Shown here: positions 37,163 to 48,004 of the stretch, piece by piece
How the letters are laid out: every line of letters starts with the position of its first letter
Numbering within the stretch: position 1 is the first letter of the stretch
Assembly: GCA_023150945.1 (NCBI GenBank)
Contig: JAKLJX010000010.1
Coordinates: forward strand, 124,001 to 188,000
Length of the DNA: 64,000 bases
Source of the DNA: a bacterium
Lineage (GTDB): Bacteria; Zhuqueibacterota; Zhuqueibacteria; Zhuqueibacterales; Zhuqueibacteraceae
Direction of reading: 5' to 3'
Translations under genes and position numbers: made by a program
The notes under the pieces: generated by a model
Databases searched by the model: none
Seen by the model: the letters and a program-made list of their open reading frames with translations, nothing else
What the model was told of the DNA's origin: nothing

Positions 37163-38488
37163 TCAATCAGCTCGGGAGGCAATGGGGATTTGCCGCTGTT
37201 CTGTTGCCATATCGACGATTGGAACTTTGGCAACCAGATCACCCAGCCCCAACGCCCGCAGAAAATAGGGCGGCAGGCTGCGAAAACGCAGGCGCACGTC
37301 GAGATTGATCGCGCCGCGGAGACCGGCGGGAATGGCGATGCGATAGCCGGCAGTGCGCGTGGCGAGGAAGGGAATCATGTTGTTCTCCACGGTCTTGGCT
37401 TCGAAGAAGAACAGCACCTCGCGGCCGTCGATCCCGCGCAGCGTTTGGCGGAACACGGTAAGATCAACATCGGTATTACGGTCAAGCTCGCTGTGCTGAT
37501 CCCGCAAATCGCCGTTGGCATCCAGCGCGCCGCTTTGGTACAAGAGATTGCCGTTTTGATCGGCCGCGCTGATCGCAATCCACATCTGCCGTTCTGCGGC
37601 CACGCCGGAGGGCAGGGAATGGCCGGTCCTGTTGTTGAAGATGCTCACCTGCACTTGCAAAGTGTCACCGGCGCGAATCGTGGCAGGATGCGTCACCCGC
37701 ATGCTGGCGGCATTCTGCAGCAGTTTCTCGCTCTCCCGGCGCTGCAAATCTGCCCCGGGAAAATCCACCAGCGGCACATCCACGCCGACGAAAGTGTGGC
37801 GATGCACTTGCTCACGCAGGGGACCGTCAACCGCAGCCTGGCCGGCGTACACCGACATGTGGCAGTCCTGGCAATCGAACGACATGCCGGCGAGCGCGGC
37901 TGCATTCCATTCGCTGAACGTTTCCTCGACCGTGGTGCCGAGAGTGTTGATCACTTCGTGGCAGCCGCCGCAAAATTGCGAGCGGTCGAACAGCGGGTTG
38001 AATTGCGATTCATGAAACGAGTTGGTCGCCGGATCCGCCAGGCTGCCGTATTTGATCTTGCCGGGCTTGAGCTCGATCTCGGCATTGAAAGGCTGATTGA
38101 TTTTGGTGATGGAATGGCAAACATCACAGCTCACGCCCTGCCGGGAGATGGGCGAAAGGTTTTGGGGATCGAAGAAAGGCGGCGTTTCGCCCGTCAGGCT
38201 CGCCACCGGACTGTGGCATTTGGTGCAGAATTGATCGAGCTTGCCGCCGGTTTTCTGCTGGCCCACGGCATTCATCGCGAAAAACACCGGATCCGTGAAC
38301 GCATAGGCGTGCATGGAACTGCGCCATTCCGCATAGTGATTGGGGTGGCATCCCTGGCAGGTTTCCGCCGAGGCGAAATCCGCAACTTTGAATTTGGGCG
38401 AATCACCGGCCGGCGGCTGCACGGGATCCGGATTGCTGCAGGCGGTCAGGAGCAGGAGAGAGGCAAGCACAAGCAAAGCGTTCTTCAT
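37163..38488 (-). CDS. Lipoprotein multihaem cytochrome c (five CXXCH)
   Basis: 441 residues from the ATG at 38488, lipobox LLLTAC. Five haem motifs: CQGCH, CTKCH, CDVCH, CGGCH and CQDCH, arranged as in cytochrome c554/NrfB-like or DmsE-type proteins. The C-terminal third (from about 255) has no haem sites; it is beta-rich (SIFNNRTGHSLPSG) as in related 'cytochrome c family' proteins with a C-terminal Ig-like domain. It probably shuttles electrons in the periplasm; no terminal reductase is encoded nearby. Confidence 0.92.
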   Translation of the reverse strand: MKNALLVLASLLLLTACSNPDPVQPPAGDSPKFKVADFASAETCQGCHPNHYAEWRSSMHAYAFTDPVFFAMNAVGQQKTGGKLDQFCTKCHSPVASLTGETPPFFDPQNLSPISRQGVSCDVCHSITKINQPFNAEIELKPGKIKYGSLADPATNSFHESQFNPLFDRSQFCGGCHEVINTLGTTVEETFSEWNAAALAGMSFDCQDCHMSVYAGQAAVDGPLREQVHRHTFVGVDVPLVDFPGADLQRRESEKLLQNAASMRVTHPATIRAGDTLQVQVSIFNNRTGHSLPSGVAAERQMWIAISAADQNGNLLYQSGALDANGDLRDQHSELDRNTDVDLTVFRQTLRGIDGREVLFFFEAKTVENNMIPFLATRTAGYRIAIPAGLRGAINLDVRLRFRSLPPYFLRALGLGDLVAKVPIVDMATEQRQIPIASRAD

Positions 38489-38892
38489 GGCGTCTCAGAG
38501 TCAGGCGTCGCGGTTTCGGTTTGCCCGGCAGCGGGCACGCAGCCGCGAAGCGGTTTCACGCCGCGCGTGGGCGCCGGTCAAGGTGGTTCGAATCTAGGCA
38601 GATTTTTCAAATAATCAAGCTTGCGGAGAATTGACTTTGCCTTCGCTGCAGCCTATATTGCGCAGGCCATGCGACATGTCATAAAATTTCGACAGGCGCG
38701 GGCCAGCCACGGCTGCAACAGAAACCGCCGGCAGTTGGAATTTATTCGGGCGGTTTGCCGTTTGAACCAGAGACATTCATCTGCCCGGTGCGGCCGGGCA
38801 AGCCGCAACCCTGCGGTTGGTTCAAACTCGCCGCCGTCCGTTGGTTCGGCGGGATTCTCAGGCAAAACGCATTCATGAGGTGCAAAGCAATC
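38489..38892. other. 404-base divergent intergenic region
   Basis: Separates the cytochrome gene (minus) from msrB (plus). It holds the TTGACT/TATATT promoter at 38631-38659 pointing to msrB. A 70-codon open frame starting at 38669 has no supporting features and is treated as non-coding, so the msrB transcript would carry a leader of roughly 225 bases. Confidence 0.5.
38631..38659 (+). promoter_or_regulatory. Sigma-70-type promoter for msrB
   Basis: TTGACT (38631-38636), 17-base spacer, TATATT (38654-38659): five of six matches to TTGACA and five of six to TATAAT, with ideal spacing, in a GC-rich background. It lies 234 bases upstream of the msrB start and points towards it. Confidence 0.6.
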
Positions 38893-39429
38893 ATGCTGAA
38901 TTCGCGATTCATCATTTTGACTGCCGCCGTGTTGCTCACGGCCTGCATGGCCAAAGGGGAGAAACCCGAGATGACCAACCACCTCGCAGTTGCCGACAGC
39001 AGCCGCACCATCAAGCCGCTGAAAAAGACCCGCGAGCAATGGCGCCGCCTGCTGCCGCCGGAAGCGTATGGTGTGCTGTTCGAGGAAAACACGGAATATC
39101 CCTTTACCAGCCCGCTCAACCGGGAAAAACGCAAAGGCACTTTCATCTGTGCGGCGTGTTACCTGCCATTGTTTTCTTCCGAGGCCAAATTCGAAAGCGG
39201 CACGGGCTGGCCGAGTTTCTTCAAGCCGATTGATCCTGCGCATATCGGCTCCAAAACCGATCACAAGCTGATGCTGCCGCGCACGGAGTATCACTGTGCG
39301 CGTTGCGGCGGGCATCAAGGCCATGTGTTTGATGATGGTCCGCCGCCCACCGGCCAGCGCTGGTGCAACAATGGCGTTGCGCTGAAATTCATTCCCGAAG
39401 GTGAGCCGCTGCCGGCGCTGCGCGACTAG
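38893..39429 (+). CDS. msrB: Lipoprotein peptide-methionine (R)-S-oxide reductase
   Basis: 178 residues from the ATG at 38893 (in-frame ATG at 38875 is an alternative; GAGG lies upstream of the former). Lipobox LLTAC follows a signal helix. MsrB domain: RKGTFICAACYLPLFSSEAK and YHCARCGGHQGHVFDDGPP give the two zinc CXXC pairs; the catalytic Cys is in RWCNNG. It reduces methionine-R-sulphoxide. The lipoprotein signal puts it outside the cytoplasm, repairing exported proteins. Confidence 0.93.
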   Translation: MLNSRFIILTAAVLLTACMAKGEKPEMTNHLAVADSSRTIKPLKKTREQWRRLLPPEAYGVLFEENTEYPFTSPLNREKRKGTFICAACYLPLFSSEAKFESGTGWPSFFKPIDPAHIGSKTDHKLMLPRTEYHCARCGGHQGHVFDDGPPPTGQRWCNNGVALKFIPEGEPLPALRD

Positions 39430-39584
39430 CCGGCGCCGTTTCCCAAATCACTTACAGTCGCAGCGCTCCAGCAACGGCTTGACCGTTGCAGCGGCGGCCG
39501 CGTTGCTACTCTCGTCCGCGACCCGCGGCGCGCTGTCGCCGCTTGCGACTTCAACCCTGGACCATAATCTCGCGAGTCGATAAA

Positions 39585-40214
39585 ATGAGAACACTCTTTG
39601 CAGCAGCCGCACTGATGCTTTTCTCCTGCCAATCTTCCGGACAGGACAGTCACGAGGCTGCGCCGGCACCGGCGAGCGCAGTGCCGGCACAACATCTCGC
39701 CCGGGCAACATTTGCCGGTGGGTGCTTTTGGTGCATGGAAGCGCCGTTCGATGAAGTGGCGGGCGTGGTTTCCACAACCTCGGGCTATGCCGGCGGCAAC
39801 AAAATCAATCCGACCTATGAAGAAGTCTCTGCCGGCGGAACCGGTCACGCCGAGGCGGTGCAGGTGGCGTATGATTCTACCCGCATCAGTTATGCCCAAC
39901 TGCTCGCGGTGTTTTGGCGCAATATCGATCCGCTCACACCCAACCGCCAGTTTTGCGACAGCGGCACGCAATACCGCTCCGCGATTTTTTATCACAATGA
40001 GGAGCAGCGCCGCCTGGCAGAGGCCTCGAAACAGCGCCTGGCAGGCCGCTTTTCGCAGCCGATCGTCACGGAGGTTGTCCCGCTCCAGACTTTCTATCCC
40101 GCCGAGGAGTATCATCAAGATTTCTACAAGAAGAACCCGCTGCGCTACAAAGCTTATCGCAGCGGCTGCGGGCGCGACCGGCGTCTGCAGGAGCTGTGGG
40201 GCGGGCAGAAATAA
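39585..40214 (+). CDS. msrA: Exported peptide-methionine (S)-S-oxide reductase
   Basis: 209 residues from the ATG at 39585; signal helix with a lipobox-like LMLFSC. Catalytic motif FAGGCFWCMEAPFDEV, then TSGYAGG, GHAEAVQVAYD and FCDSGTQYRSAIFYH are classic MsrA. The protein ends near YKAYRSGCGRDRRLQELW. It is the epimer-specific partner of MsrB, both apparently lipid-anchored. Downstream glk begins 65 bases later. Confidence 0.95.
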   Translation: MRTLFAAAALMLFSCQSSGQDSHEAAPAPASAVPAQHLARATFAGGCFWCMEAPFDEVAGVVSTTSGYAGGNKINPTYEEVSAGGTGHAEAVQVAYDSTRISYAQLLAVFWRNIDPLTPNRQFCDSGTQYRSAIFYHNEEQRRLAEASKQRLAGRFSQPIVTEVVPLQTFYPAEEYHQDFYKKNPLRYKAYRSGCGRDRRLQELWGGQK

Positions 40215-40279
40215 GTGTGTCTCGAGCATGGTAAATGGGCAGCGCAGTCGCCGCTGAAATTCAATTGAGGGAGAGTGGC

Positions 40280-41248
40280 ATGATCCTCGCTGGTGATGTT
40301 GGCGGCACCAAAGCACGTCTGGCATTGTACCGCATCGTGCACAACCAGCTTGTCCGCGAGAGTACCGCAACCTTTGCGGTGCGCGAGCACGGCAGCTTGG
40401 AGGAAGTGGCGGCGGCATTCGTGGCCCGCCAGCAAGCGCGCGTTGCGCAAGTCTGCATCGGCGTACCCGGGCCGGTGGTGCAGGGTAGATCCCGGGCGGT
40501 CAATCTGCCCTGGCTGCTCGATGAGCAAAGTCTCAAACAGGCGCTTCGCCTCGAGGGCGTGAAGCTGGTCAATGATCTCTTCGCAACAGCCGCGTCCATT
40601 CCTCTACTCGCAGCCGATGACTTGATCACGCTCCATCCGGGTGAGGCGCCGGGCCCGGAGGCGACCTACGCTGTGCTGGCACCGGGAACCGGCTTGGGGC
40701 AGGGATTCTACAGCAGCCTCGCCGGCGTGCTGCCTTCGGAAGGCGGCCATGCTGATTTTGCTCCCACCAATGAAATCGAAATCGAGCTGTTGCGCTTCTT
40801 GCGCACCCGGCTGCGGCGGGTGAGCTACGAGCGGGTGTTGTCAGGCCCGGGTTTGGTGAATATCTATGAATTTCTGCGGGAGACCGGTCGCGCGGCTGAG
40901 CCGCCGGAGTTGCGCGAACGTATGCAGCGCGACGATCCGGCAGCGGTGATCGCAACCGCCGGCCAAGCCAATGAATTCCCAATTTGCGCGCAAGCCCTTG
41001 ACCTCTTCGCTGCCATCCTTGGCGCGCAGGCGGGGAACCTGGTGCTGCATCTGCTGGCAACCGGCGGTGTCTACTTGGGCGGCGGCGTGTCGATGAAAAT
41101 CGCCAACAAGCTCAGGGACGGCACAGTGGTAAAGTCTTACCTCAACAAGGGTCGGCTGTCGGACTTGGTGAAGAAAACGCCACTGCACATCATCCGAGAC
41201 GATCATGCCGCGCTGCTCGGTGCCGCATCATTGGCCCGCAACTTGTAG
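40280..41248 (+). CDS. glk: Glucokinase
   Basis: 322 residues from the ATG at 40280 with GAGGGAG upstream. The N-terminal ATP site is MILAGDVGGTKARLALY. Substrate-binding stretch is EGVKLVNDLFATAA, with APGTGLGQGFY, PSEGGHADFAP and the C-terminal ATGGVYLGGGVSMKI, a bacterial glucokinase (Glk, ROK-distinct) pattern. It phosphorylates glucose to glucose-6-phosphate. Together with the isomerase-transaldolase fusion further on it would feed glycolysis and the pentose-phosphate path. Confidence 0.93.
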   Translation: MILAGDVGGTKARLALYRIVHNQLVRESTATFAVREHGSLEEVAAAFVARQQARVAQVCIGVPGPVVQGRSRAVNLPWLLDEQSLKQALRLEGVKLVNDLFATAASIPLLAADDLITLHPGEAPGPEATYAVLAPGTGLGQGFYSSLAGVLPSEGGHADFAPTNEIEIELLRFLRTRLRRVSYERVLSGPGLVNIYEFLRETGRAAEPPELRERMQRDDPAAVIATAGQANEFPICAQALDLFAAILGAQAGNLVLHLLATGGVYLGGGVSMKIANKLRDGTVVKSYLNKGRLSDLVKKTPLHIIRDDHAALLGAASLARNL

Positions 41249-41367
41249 CGTGGCTCGCCCTGTCTGCGACGGCCGCAGGGGAGAAGCTTCTGTTTCGCAA
41301 TGCCGCCGCAGCGACCTCTTCGAATTTTGTTCCGCACTCGCAGCAACTACAATCACACAAGGAAAAC

Positions 41368-42558
41368 ATGGCGTGGAATCCCTGGCGCGGCCTGGGGAAT
41401 TTGCCGCGTGAAGTCTGGTGGCTTGCGTTGGTCACCTTCATCAATCGCGCCGGCATGATGGCCCTGCCGTTTCTTGTTCTGTACCTGACCAAGCATCGCG
41501 GCTACGCGCCCACCACCGCCGGCTTTGCGCTCACGCTTTACGGTTTCAGCGCGCTGCTCTCCGCGCCTTTTGCCGGCAGGCTCAGCGATCGCATCGGACC
41601 CTGGCGCCAGATGGAACTGTCCCTGTTGTTCTCCGGCGGTTTGCTGATCCTGTTTCCGTGGGTGCGGAACTTGGAGAGCACGCTTGGCCTCATCGTTCTG
41701 TGGGCGGTGGTCAGCGAAGCCTTTCGGCCGGCCAGCCTGGCTGCGATTGTCGATCTCGTGCAACCCGAGCAGCGCAAGGCCGCATATTCTCTCAACCGCC
41801 TGGCGATCAATCTGGGCATGAGCATCGGCCCGCTGGCCGGCGGTTTCATTCTTCTGGTTTCGTATCCGCTGCTCTTCTGGGTGGATGGCGCCACTTCGCT
41901 GGCCGCCGGATTGTTTCTGCTCTCCAAGCGCCACGTGCGAGCGCCGCACACGGCACCGGCAGCCTCTTCACCCTTGCGGCTGCAATCCTTGCGGGATACA
42001 CGCTTGCGGTATTTTCTGTTGGCGATCGTGCCGGTGGTACTCGTCTTCTTTCAGCACAACGGCACACTGCCGCTTTTTCTCGTGCGCGATCTGCATCTGC
42101 CGGAATCGGCGTACGGCATGTTATTCACGGTGAATACGCTGCTCATTGTAGCCTTGGAAGTACCGCTCAACCTGGCGATGACCCATTGGCCGCATCGCCA
42201 TGCGCTGGCACTGGGCGCTTTTCTCATCGCCGCCGGTTTTGGCGTGACGGGATTTGCCGGCGGTTTCGCGAGCGCAGCGGCTGCCGTTGCGGTCTGGACT
42301 TTCGGCGAGATGATCTTCTTGCCCGGCGCGGCGGCCTACATGGCGGAAATCGCGCCGGCCGCACAACGGGGTGAATACATGGGAATGTATCAAATGACCT
42401 TCAGCTTGGGCTTCACCTTGAGCGGCGCCTTGGGCACATTCATTTTCGAGCGACTTGGCGCCGGCAATCTGTGGACGATTATGTTTCTCGCGGGCAGCTT
42501 GTCGGCTTGCCTGCTCAGGCAAATCAAATCTCAACCAAGCCGGCCGCCTCATGCCTAG
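41368..42558 (+). CDS. MFS-family transporter
   Basis: 396 residues from the ATG at 41368 (AAGGAAAAC upstream). Twelve hydrophobic helices; loop 2-3 motif GRLSDRIGPWR matches the MFS signature G-x-x-x-D-R-x-G. Resembles the multidrug/sugar-efflux-like branch (DHA1). Substrate not identifiable. Follows glk on the same strand by 119 bases, so a sugar is conceivable but unproven. Confidence 0.88.
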   Translation: MAWNPWRGLGNLPREVWWLALVTFINRAGMMALPFLVLYLTKHRGYAPTTAGFALTLYGFSALLSAPFAGRLSDRIGPWRQMELSLLFSGGLLILFPWVRNLESTLGLIVLWAVVSEAFRPASLAAIVDLVQPEQRKAAYSLNRLAINLGMSIGPLAGGFILLVSYPLLFWVDGATSLAAGLFLLSKRHVRAPHTAPAASSPLRLQSLRDTRLRYFLLAIVPVVLVFFQHNGTLPLFLVRDLHLPESAYGMLFTVNTLLIVALEVPLNLAMTHWPHRHALALGAFLIAAGFGVTGFAGGFASAAAAVAVWTFGEMIFLPGAAAYMAEIAPAAQRGEYMGMYQMTFSLGFTLSGALGTFIFERLGAGNLWTIMFLAGSLSACLLRQIKSQPSRPPHA

Positions 42559-42729
42559 CGCAGTCTGCCAACCTGCCAGCGAACCAAGCTGGAAGAGACT
42601 CCGCCGGCGCGCTGGTTTTTCCAGAGCAATTCTCTCCGCCAGTATTCAGGTCAATGAAAACCGGAGCCCTTGGGCGGCAGTGGAGAAAATTCCAATCAAA
42701 ACCACGATGGGCAAGACCACTATCGATTT

Positions 42730-42923
42730 CATCCTGCCAGGGATCCTGTGAAGATTGGGGCACCCGCCTTCGCCATTCGCCTCAAAAGCTCACCGCCGAG
42801 ACGCAGAGACCGCCGAGAAGGACTCTCTTGATTCTAAAACTCTGCGCACTCCGCGGTTCCGCGGTGCAGGCGTTTGCTTTGTGGTCAAGAATCTTTCAGA
42901 ATTTTGTTCTGACTTCGCGCGCC
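42730..42923 (+). repeat. Interspersed repeat, copy 1 (with internal extra segment)
   Basis: First block CATCCTGCCAGGGATCCTGTG with AAGATT (42730-42764) and last block TTTCAGAATTTTGTTCTGAC (from about 42895) match copy 2 at 44872-44975. Here the blocks are 127 bases apart against 38 in copy 2. The extra part carries the near-duplicated words ACCGCCGAGA and ACCGCCGAGA. It looks like one element inserted in another. Confidence 0.7.
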
Positions 42924-43191
42924 TTACGGCCTATTGAGGACAGGACTCTTGCTTTTTGCGCCTTCGTACCTTGGTGGTTCAAGCGCTTTGAGAATTTTAC
43001 TCTATGTTAGAATAGGCAGCCTGCATAGGGACGCAAATTGCCGCAAACAAATTCGTAGTGAACAAAAGTCTGCACCGGCAGTTTTTTTTTCAGAGACTGC
43101 ATCCCAACGCGGGAATCGCCCGTAAGAGTTGCGCTGCTTTTTGATGAATTCTTGGCCATCAACAAGCGTACAGCTTTCAGCCAGGAGCGGA

Positions 43192-43211
43192 GGCGGTGGT
43201 GAGGCACCGCC
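43192..43211 (+). promoter_or_regulatory. Stem-loop in the leader of the porin-like gene
   Basis: GGCGGTG (43192-43198), six-base loop, CACCGCC (43205-43211). No T-run follows, so it is unlikely to be a strong terminator. It may protect the mRNA or be the remnant of a terminator. The start codon at 43257 is 45 bases downstream. Confidence 0.4.
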
Positions 43212-43256
43212 GGTTTATCTTTACATCCTTACTCATATTTCAGGAGGTTTTGATTT

Positions 43257-43931
43257 ATGAAGCGATTTGGTGTGATGGTTGCGCTCTTGTCCGTGCTGGG
43301 CTTGACCATTCCTGCAAGTGCCCAGGTCCAGGTTGGTGTGATGGGCGGCCTGAACTTGGCCAAACTGAATGTGGATCCCGATATGGGTCTTGATATCTCC
43401 AACCGCACGGCATTTGGCGCGGGTGGTGTGCTGCAAGTGGGTCTGGCAGAGAATCTTTCGCTGCAATTGCAGCCCATGTATTTGCAGAAGGGCGCGAAAG
43501 GCGAAGGTGAGTTTTCCGATCCGGAATCCGGCCTGTCCGGCAAAGCTGAAACCACGGCCAAGGCCGCTTTCCTGGAAGTGCCGGCCATGCTGAAATTCAA
43601 CCTCAGCTCCGGCAATACCAAACCCTACATCATGGCCGGCCCGATGATCGGCTTCCTGCTGAGCAACAAGCAAGAGATCAAAATCACCGGCAGCGGTTTC
43701 GAGGACTACAGTGAAGAAGTGGACATCAAGGATGAAACCAAGAGCATCGATTTTGGCCTCGGCTTTGGCGCCGGCGTCAGCTTTCCGGCGGGCAACAATT
43801 CGCTGTTCGTTGAAGGCCGCTACGCTCTCGGCTTGACCAACTTGAATGATGATCCCGAGGATTCTGAAACCTCGATCAAGACTCGCGGCATTCAGGTGAT
43901 GGCGGGCGTGACCTTTCCGCTGGGCCAGTAA
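43257..43931 (+). CDS. Porin-like outer-membrane beta-barrel protein
   Basis: 224 residues from the ATG at 43257 with AGGAGG at 8 bases. Signal peptide ends PASAQVQ. GVMGGLNLAKLN followed by alternating strands and a C-terminal AGVTFPLGQ matches the OmpA-like/opacity-type 8-strand barrels (PorT/outer membrane beta-barrel domain). The central acidic loop (EDYSEEVDIKDE) is likely extracellular. Function unknown; monocistronic with a terminator at 43957. Confidence 0.85.
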   Translation: MKRFGVMVALLSVLGLTIPASAQVQVGVMGGLNLAKLNVDPDMGLDISNRTAFGAGGVLQVGLAENLSLQLQPMYLQKGAKGEGEFSDPESGLSGKAETTAKAAFLEVPAMLKFNLSSGNTKPYIMAGPMIGFLLSNKQEIKITGSGFEDYSEEVDIKDETKSIDFGLGFGAGVSFPAGNNSLFVEGRYALGLTNLNDDPEDSETSIKTRGIQVMAGVTFPLGQ

Positions 43932-43956
43932 GCATTACCGCATTCCGCAATCAAAC

Positions 43957-43987
43957 AAAGGCATGGCTCTCACCGCCATGCCTTTGC
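43957..43987 (+). terminator. Terminator after porin-like gene
   Basis: CAAAGGCATGGC / GCCATGCCTTTG form a 12-bp stem around a seven-base loop, 26 bases after the stop codon. Only a weak T-rich tail follows. Confidence 0.75.
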
Positions 43988-44136
43988 TATTGCCTGCCGC
44001 TGCAGCGACTGCAAGGCCAGGCCCCACCACCGCCCCGCACCGCGTGACAGAGATTTTTTCTTTTTGTTGGCTGTATGCCGTTGCGTTCCGATTCAATCCA
44101 ATTGGAAGTATTTCATCTCAACGCAAGGAGGCAGTC

Positions 44137-44754
44137 ATGCGCAAAAACCGTTTGCTCCTGCTGGCTGGTGTGTTGCTTCTCGCTGCCACGGCTTCGGCTC
44201 AGGACCAGGAACCGTCAAAAGCAGTCATGCCGATGACGCCCCCGGGGCCGCTGACCGACGACCTCATGCAGTGGATGGTGGGTGAATGGGAAGGCTGGAG
44301 CTCGACGCCAGTGGGCAAATCGCAAGACTGGCAAAAGATCGAATGGGCGCTCGACAACCAGTTTCTCCTGATTCATTTCACTGGCAAAACCACGGAGGTC
44401 AATCAGCAAGCCAGGCAGGCCATGGCCGAGGCCATGAAGCTGTCCAAAGCAGACATGGACAAAATGCAAAACATGGTCTACAAAGGCATGGGCACGATAA
44501 CGTTGAACCGCATGACCGGCGAGGTGATCGCGTCCTGGTTCGACAACTTGCGCGGCGTTTATACTGCAACCGGCCGGCGGGAGGGCAACAAACTCATCAC
44601 CATTTGGCCATCTCCCATGGGGCCGGAAACTCGAACCTTCGAGAAAATCAGCGACGACAAAATGGTGACGACATTCAAAGGCAAGGATTTCACCGGAAAG
44701 GACGCCGAGGCGCGCGGCGAATACACCCGCACAAAGAGCGCGTTGAAAAACTGA
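44137..44754 (+). CDS. Exported DUF1579-like lipocalin-type protein
   Basis: 205 residues from the ATG at 44137, chosen because AAGGAGG lies at the right distance; the frame is open earlier. Signal peptide ends ATASAQ. DLMQWMVGEWEGWSSTP, then WALDNQFLLIHFTG and TITLNRMTGEVIASWFDN follow the THAP4/DUF1579-like beta-barrel pattern (G-x-W-x-G and later W-x-D). A Met/Lys-rich helix (MAEAMKLSKADMDKMQNMV) interrupts the barrel. Ligand unknown. Confidence 0.75.
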   Translation: MRKNRLLLLAGVLLLAATASAQDQEPSKAVMPMTPPGPLTDDLMQWMVGEWEGWSSTPVGKSQDWQKIEWALDNQFLLIHFTGKTTEVNQQARQAMAEAMKLSKADMDKMQNMVYKGMGTITLNRMTGEVIASWFDNLRGVYTATGRREGNKLITIWPSPMGPETRTFEKISDDKMVTTFKGKDFTGKDAEARGEYTRTKSALKN

Positions 44755-44871
44755 GGATCAATCCTTTATCCTCGCAACGCAGCCTGCCCGACTGCGGCCG
44801 AACCGGGTTGGAATAGGCTTCGCGGGCGCGTGAGTGGTCTGTTACCACGAAATGGAGAGCTGCCACCAATG

Positions 44872-44975
44872 TCATCCTGCCAGGATCCTGTGAAGATTTG
44901 AGCACGCTGCAATCGTTTTGTCTCAAATGATTTTGATACCAAGGCTTTCATAATTTTCTTCTGACTTTGAGCGTC
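44872..44975 (+). repeat. Interspersed repeat, copy 2 (short form)
   Basis: TCATCCTGCCAGGATCCTGT and AAGATTTGAGCAC (44872-44905), then GCTTTCATAATTTTCTTCTG (from 44944): the two outer blocks of the copy at 42730-42923 without the middle segment. The first block can fold as ATCCTG-C-CAGGAT. Confidence 0.68.
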
Positions 44976-44987
44976 TGATGGCACAAG

Positions 44988-45010
44988 AGGCCGGTTTACA
45001 CCGGCCTTTT
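44988..45010 (+). terminator. Intrinsic terminator
   Basis: AGGCCGGT-TTAC-ACCGGCCT followed by TTT and GTGTTTCTT. It ends the DUF1579 transcript and lies just upstream of the dehydrogenase gene. Confidence 0.82.
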
Positions 45011-45099
45011 GTGTTTCTTCCCGCCACGCCTCTCTTGCCTTTTGCGAAAAGTCTGCTTTATTGCTGGGGTGCCGTTGACCGGTGAAAGGAGGAGAGGAG

Positions 45100-47928
<2,829 letters not shown>

Positions 47929-48004
47929 TCACAATGCGAGCGGCAAACCCGAGCGCGCAGACCGCATCGGCGCGGCGATGGCGCGGCGCAGTTGCGGAGA
48001 CGAC

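Larger units (their letters stand above)
42559..43256. other. About 700-base gene-free region made of interspersed repeats
   Basis: No coding signal. It holds a repeat core at 42730-42764 that recurs at 44872-44905, a second shared block at 42891-42923, and between them (about 42788-42880) an extra segment containing ACCGCCGAGACGCAGAG. Near the 3' end are a T9 run after CTGCACCGGCAG (43084-43092) and a stem-loop (43192-43211). An aGGgACG-N4-TTGCc element (43027-43042) weakly resembles a -24/-12 promoter. Confidence 0.55.

Noticed and set aside
38580-38600. GGTTCGAATCT as a tRNA T-loop
   Set aside because: No acceptor, D- or anticodon stem can be built around it.
38669-38878. 70-codon frame upstream of msrB
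   Set aside because: No ribosome site and Arg/Ser-rich; treated as leader.
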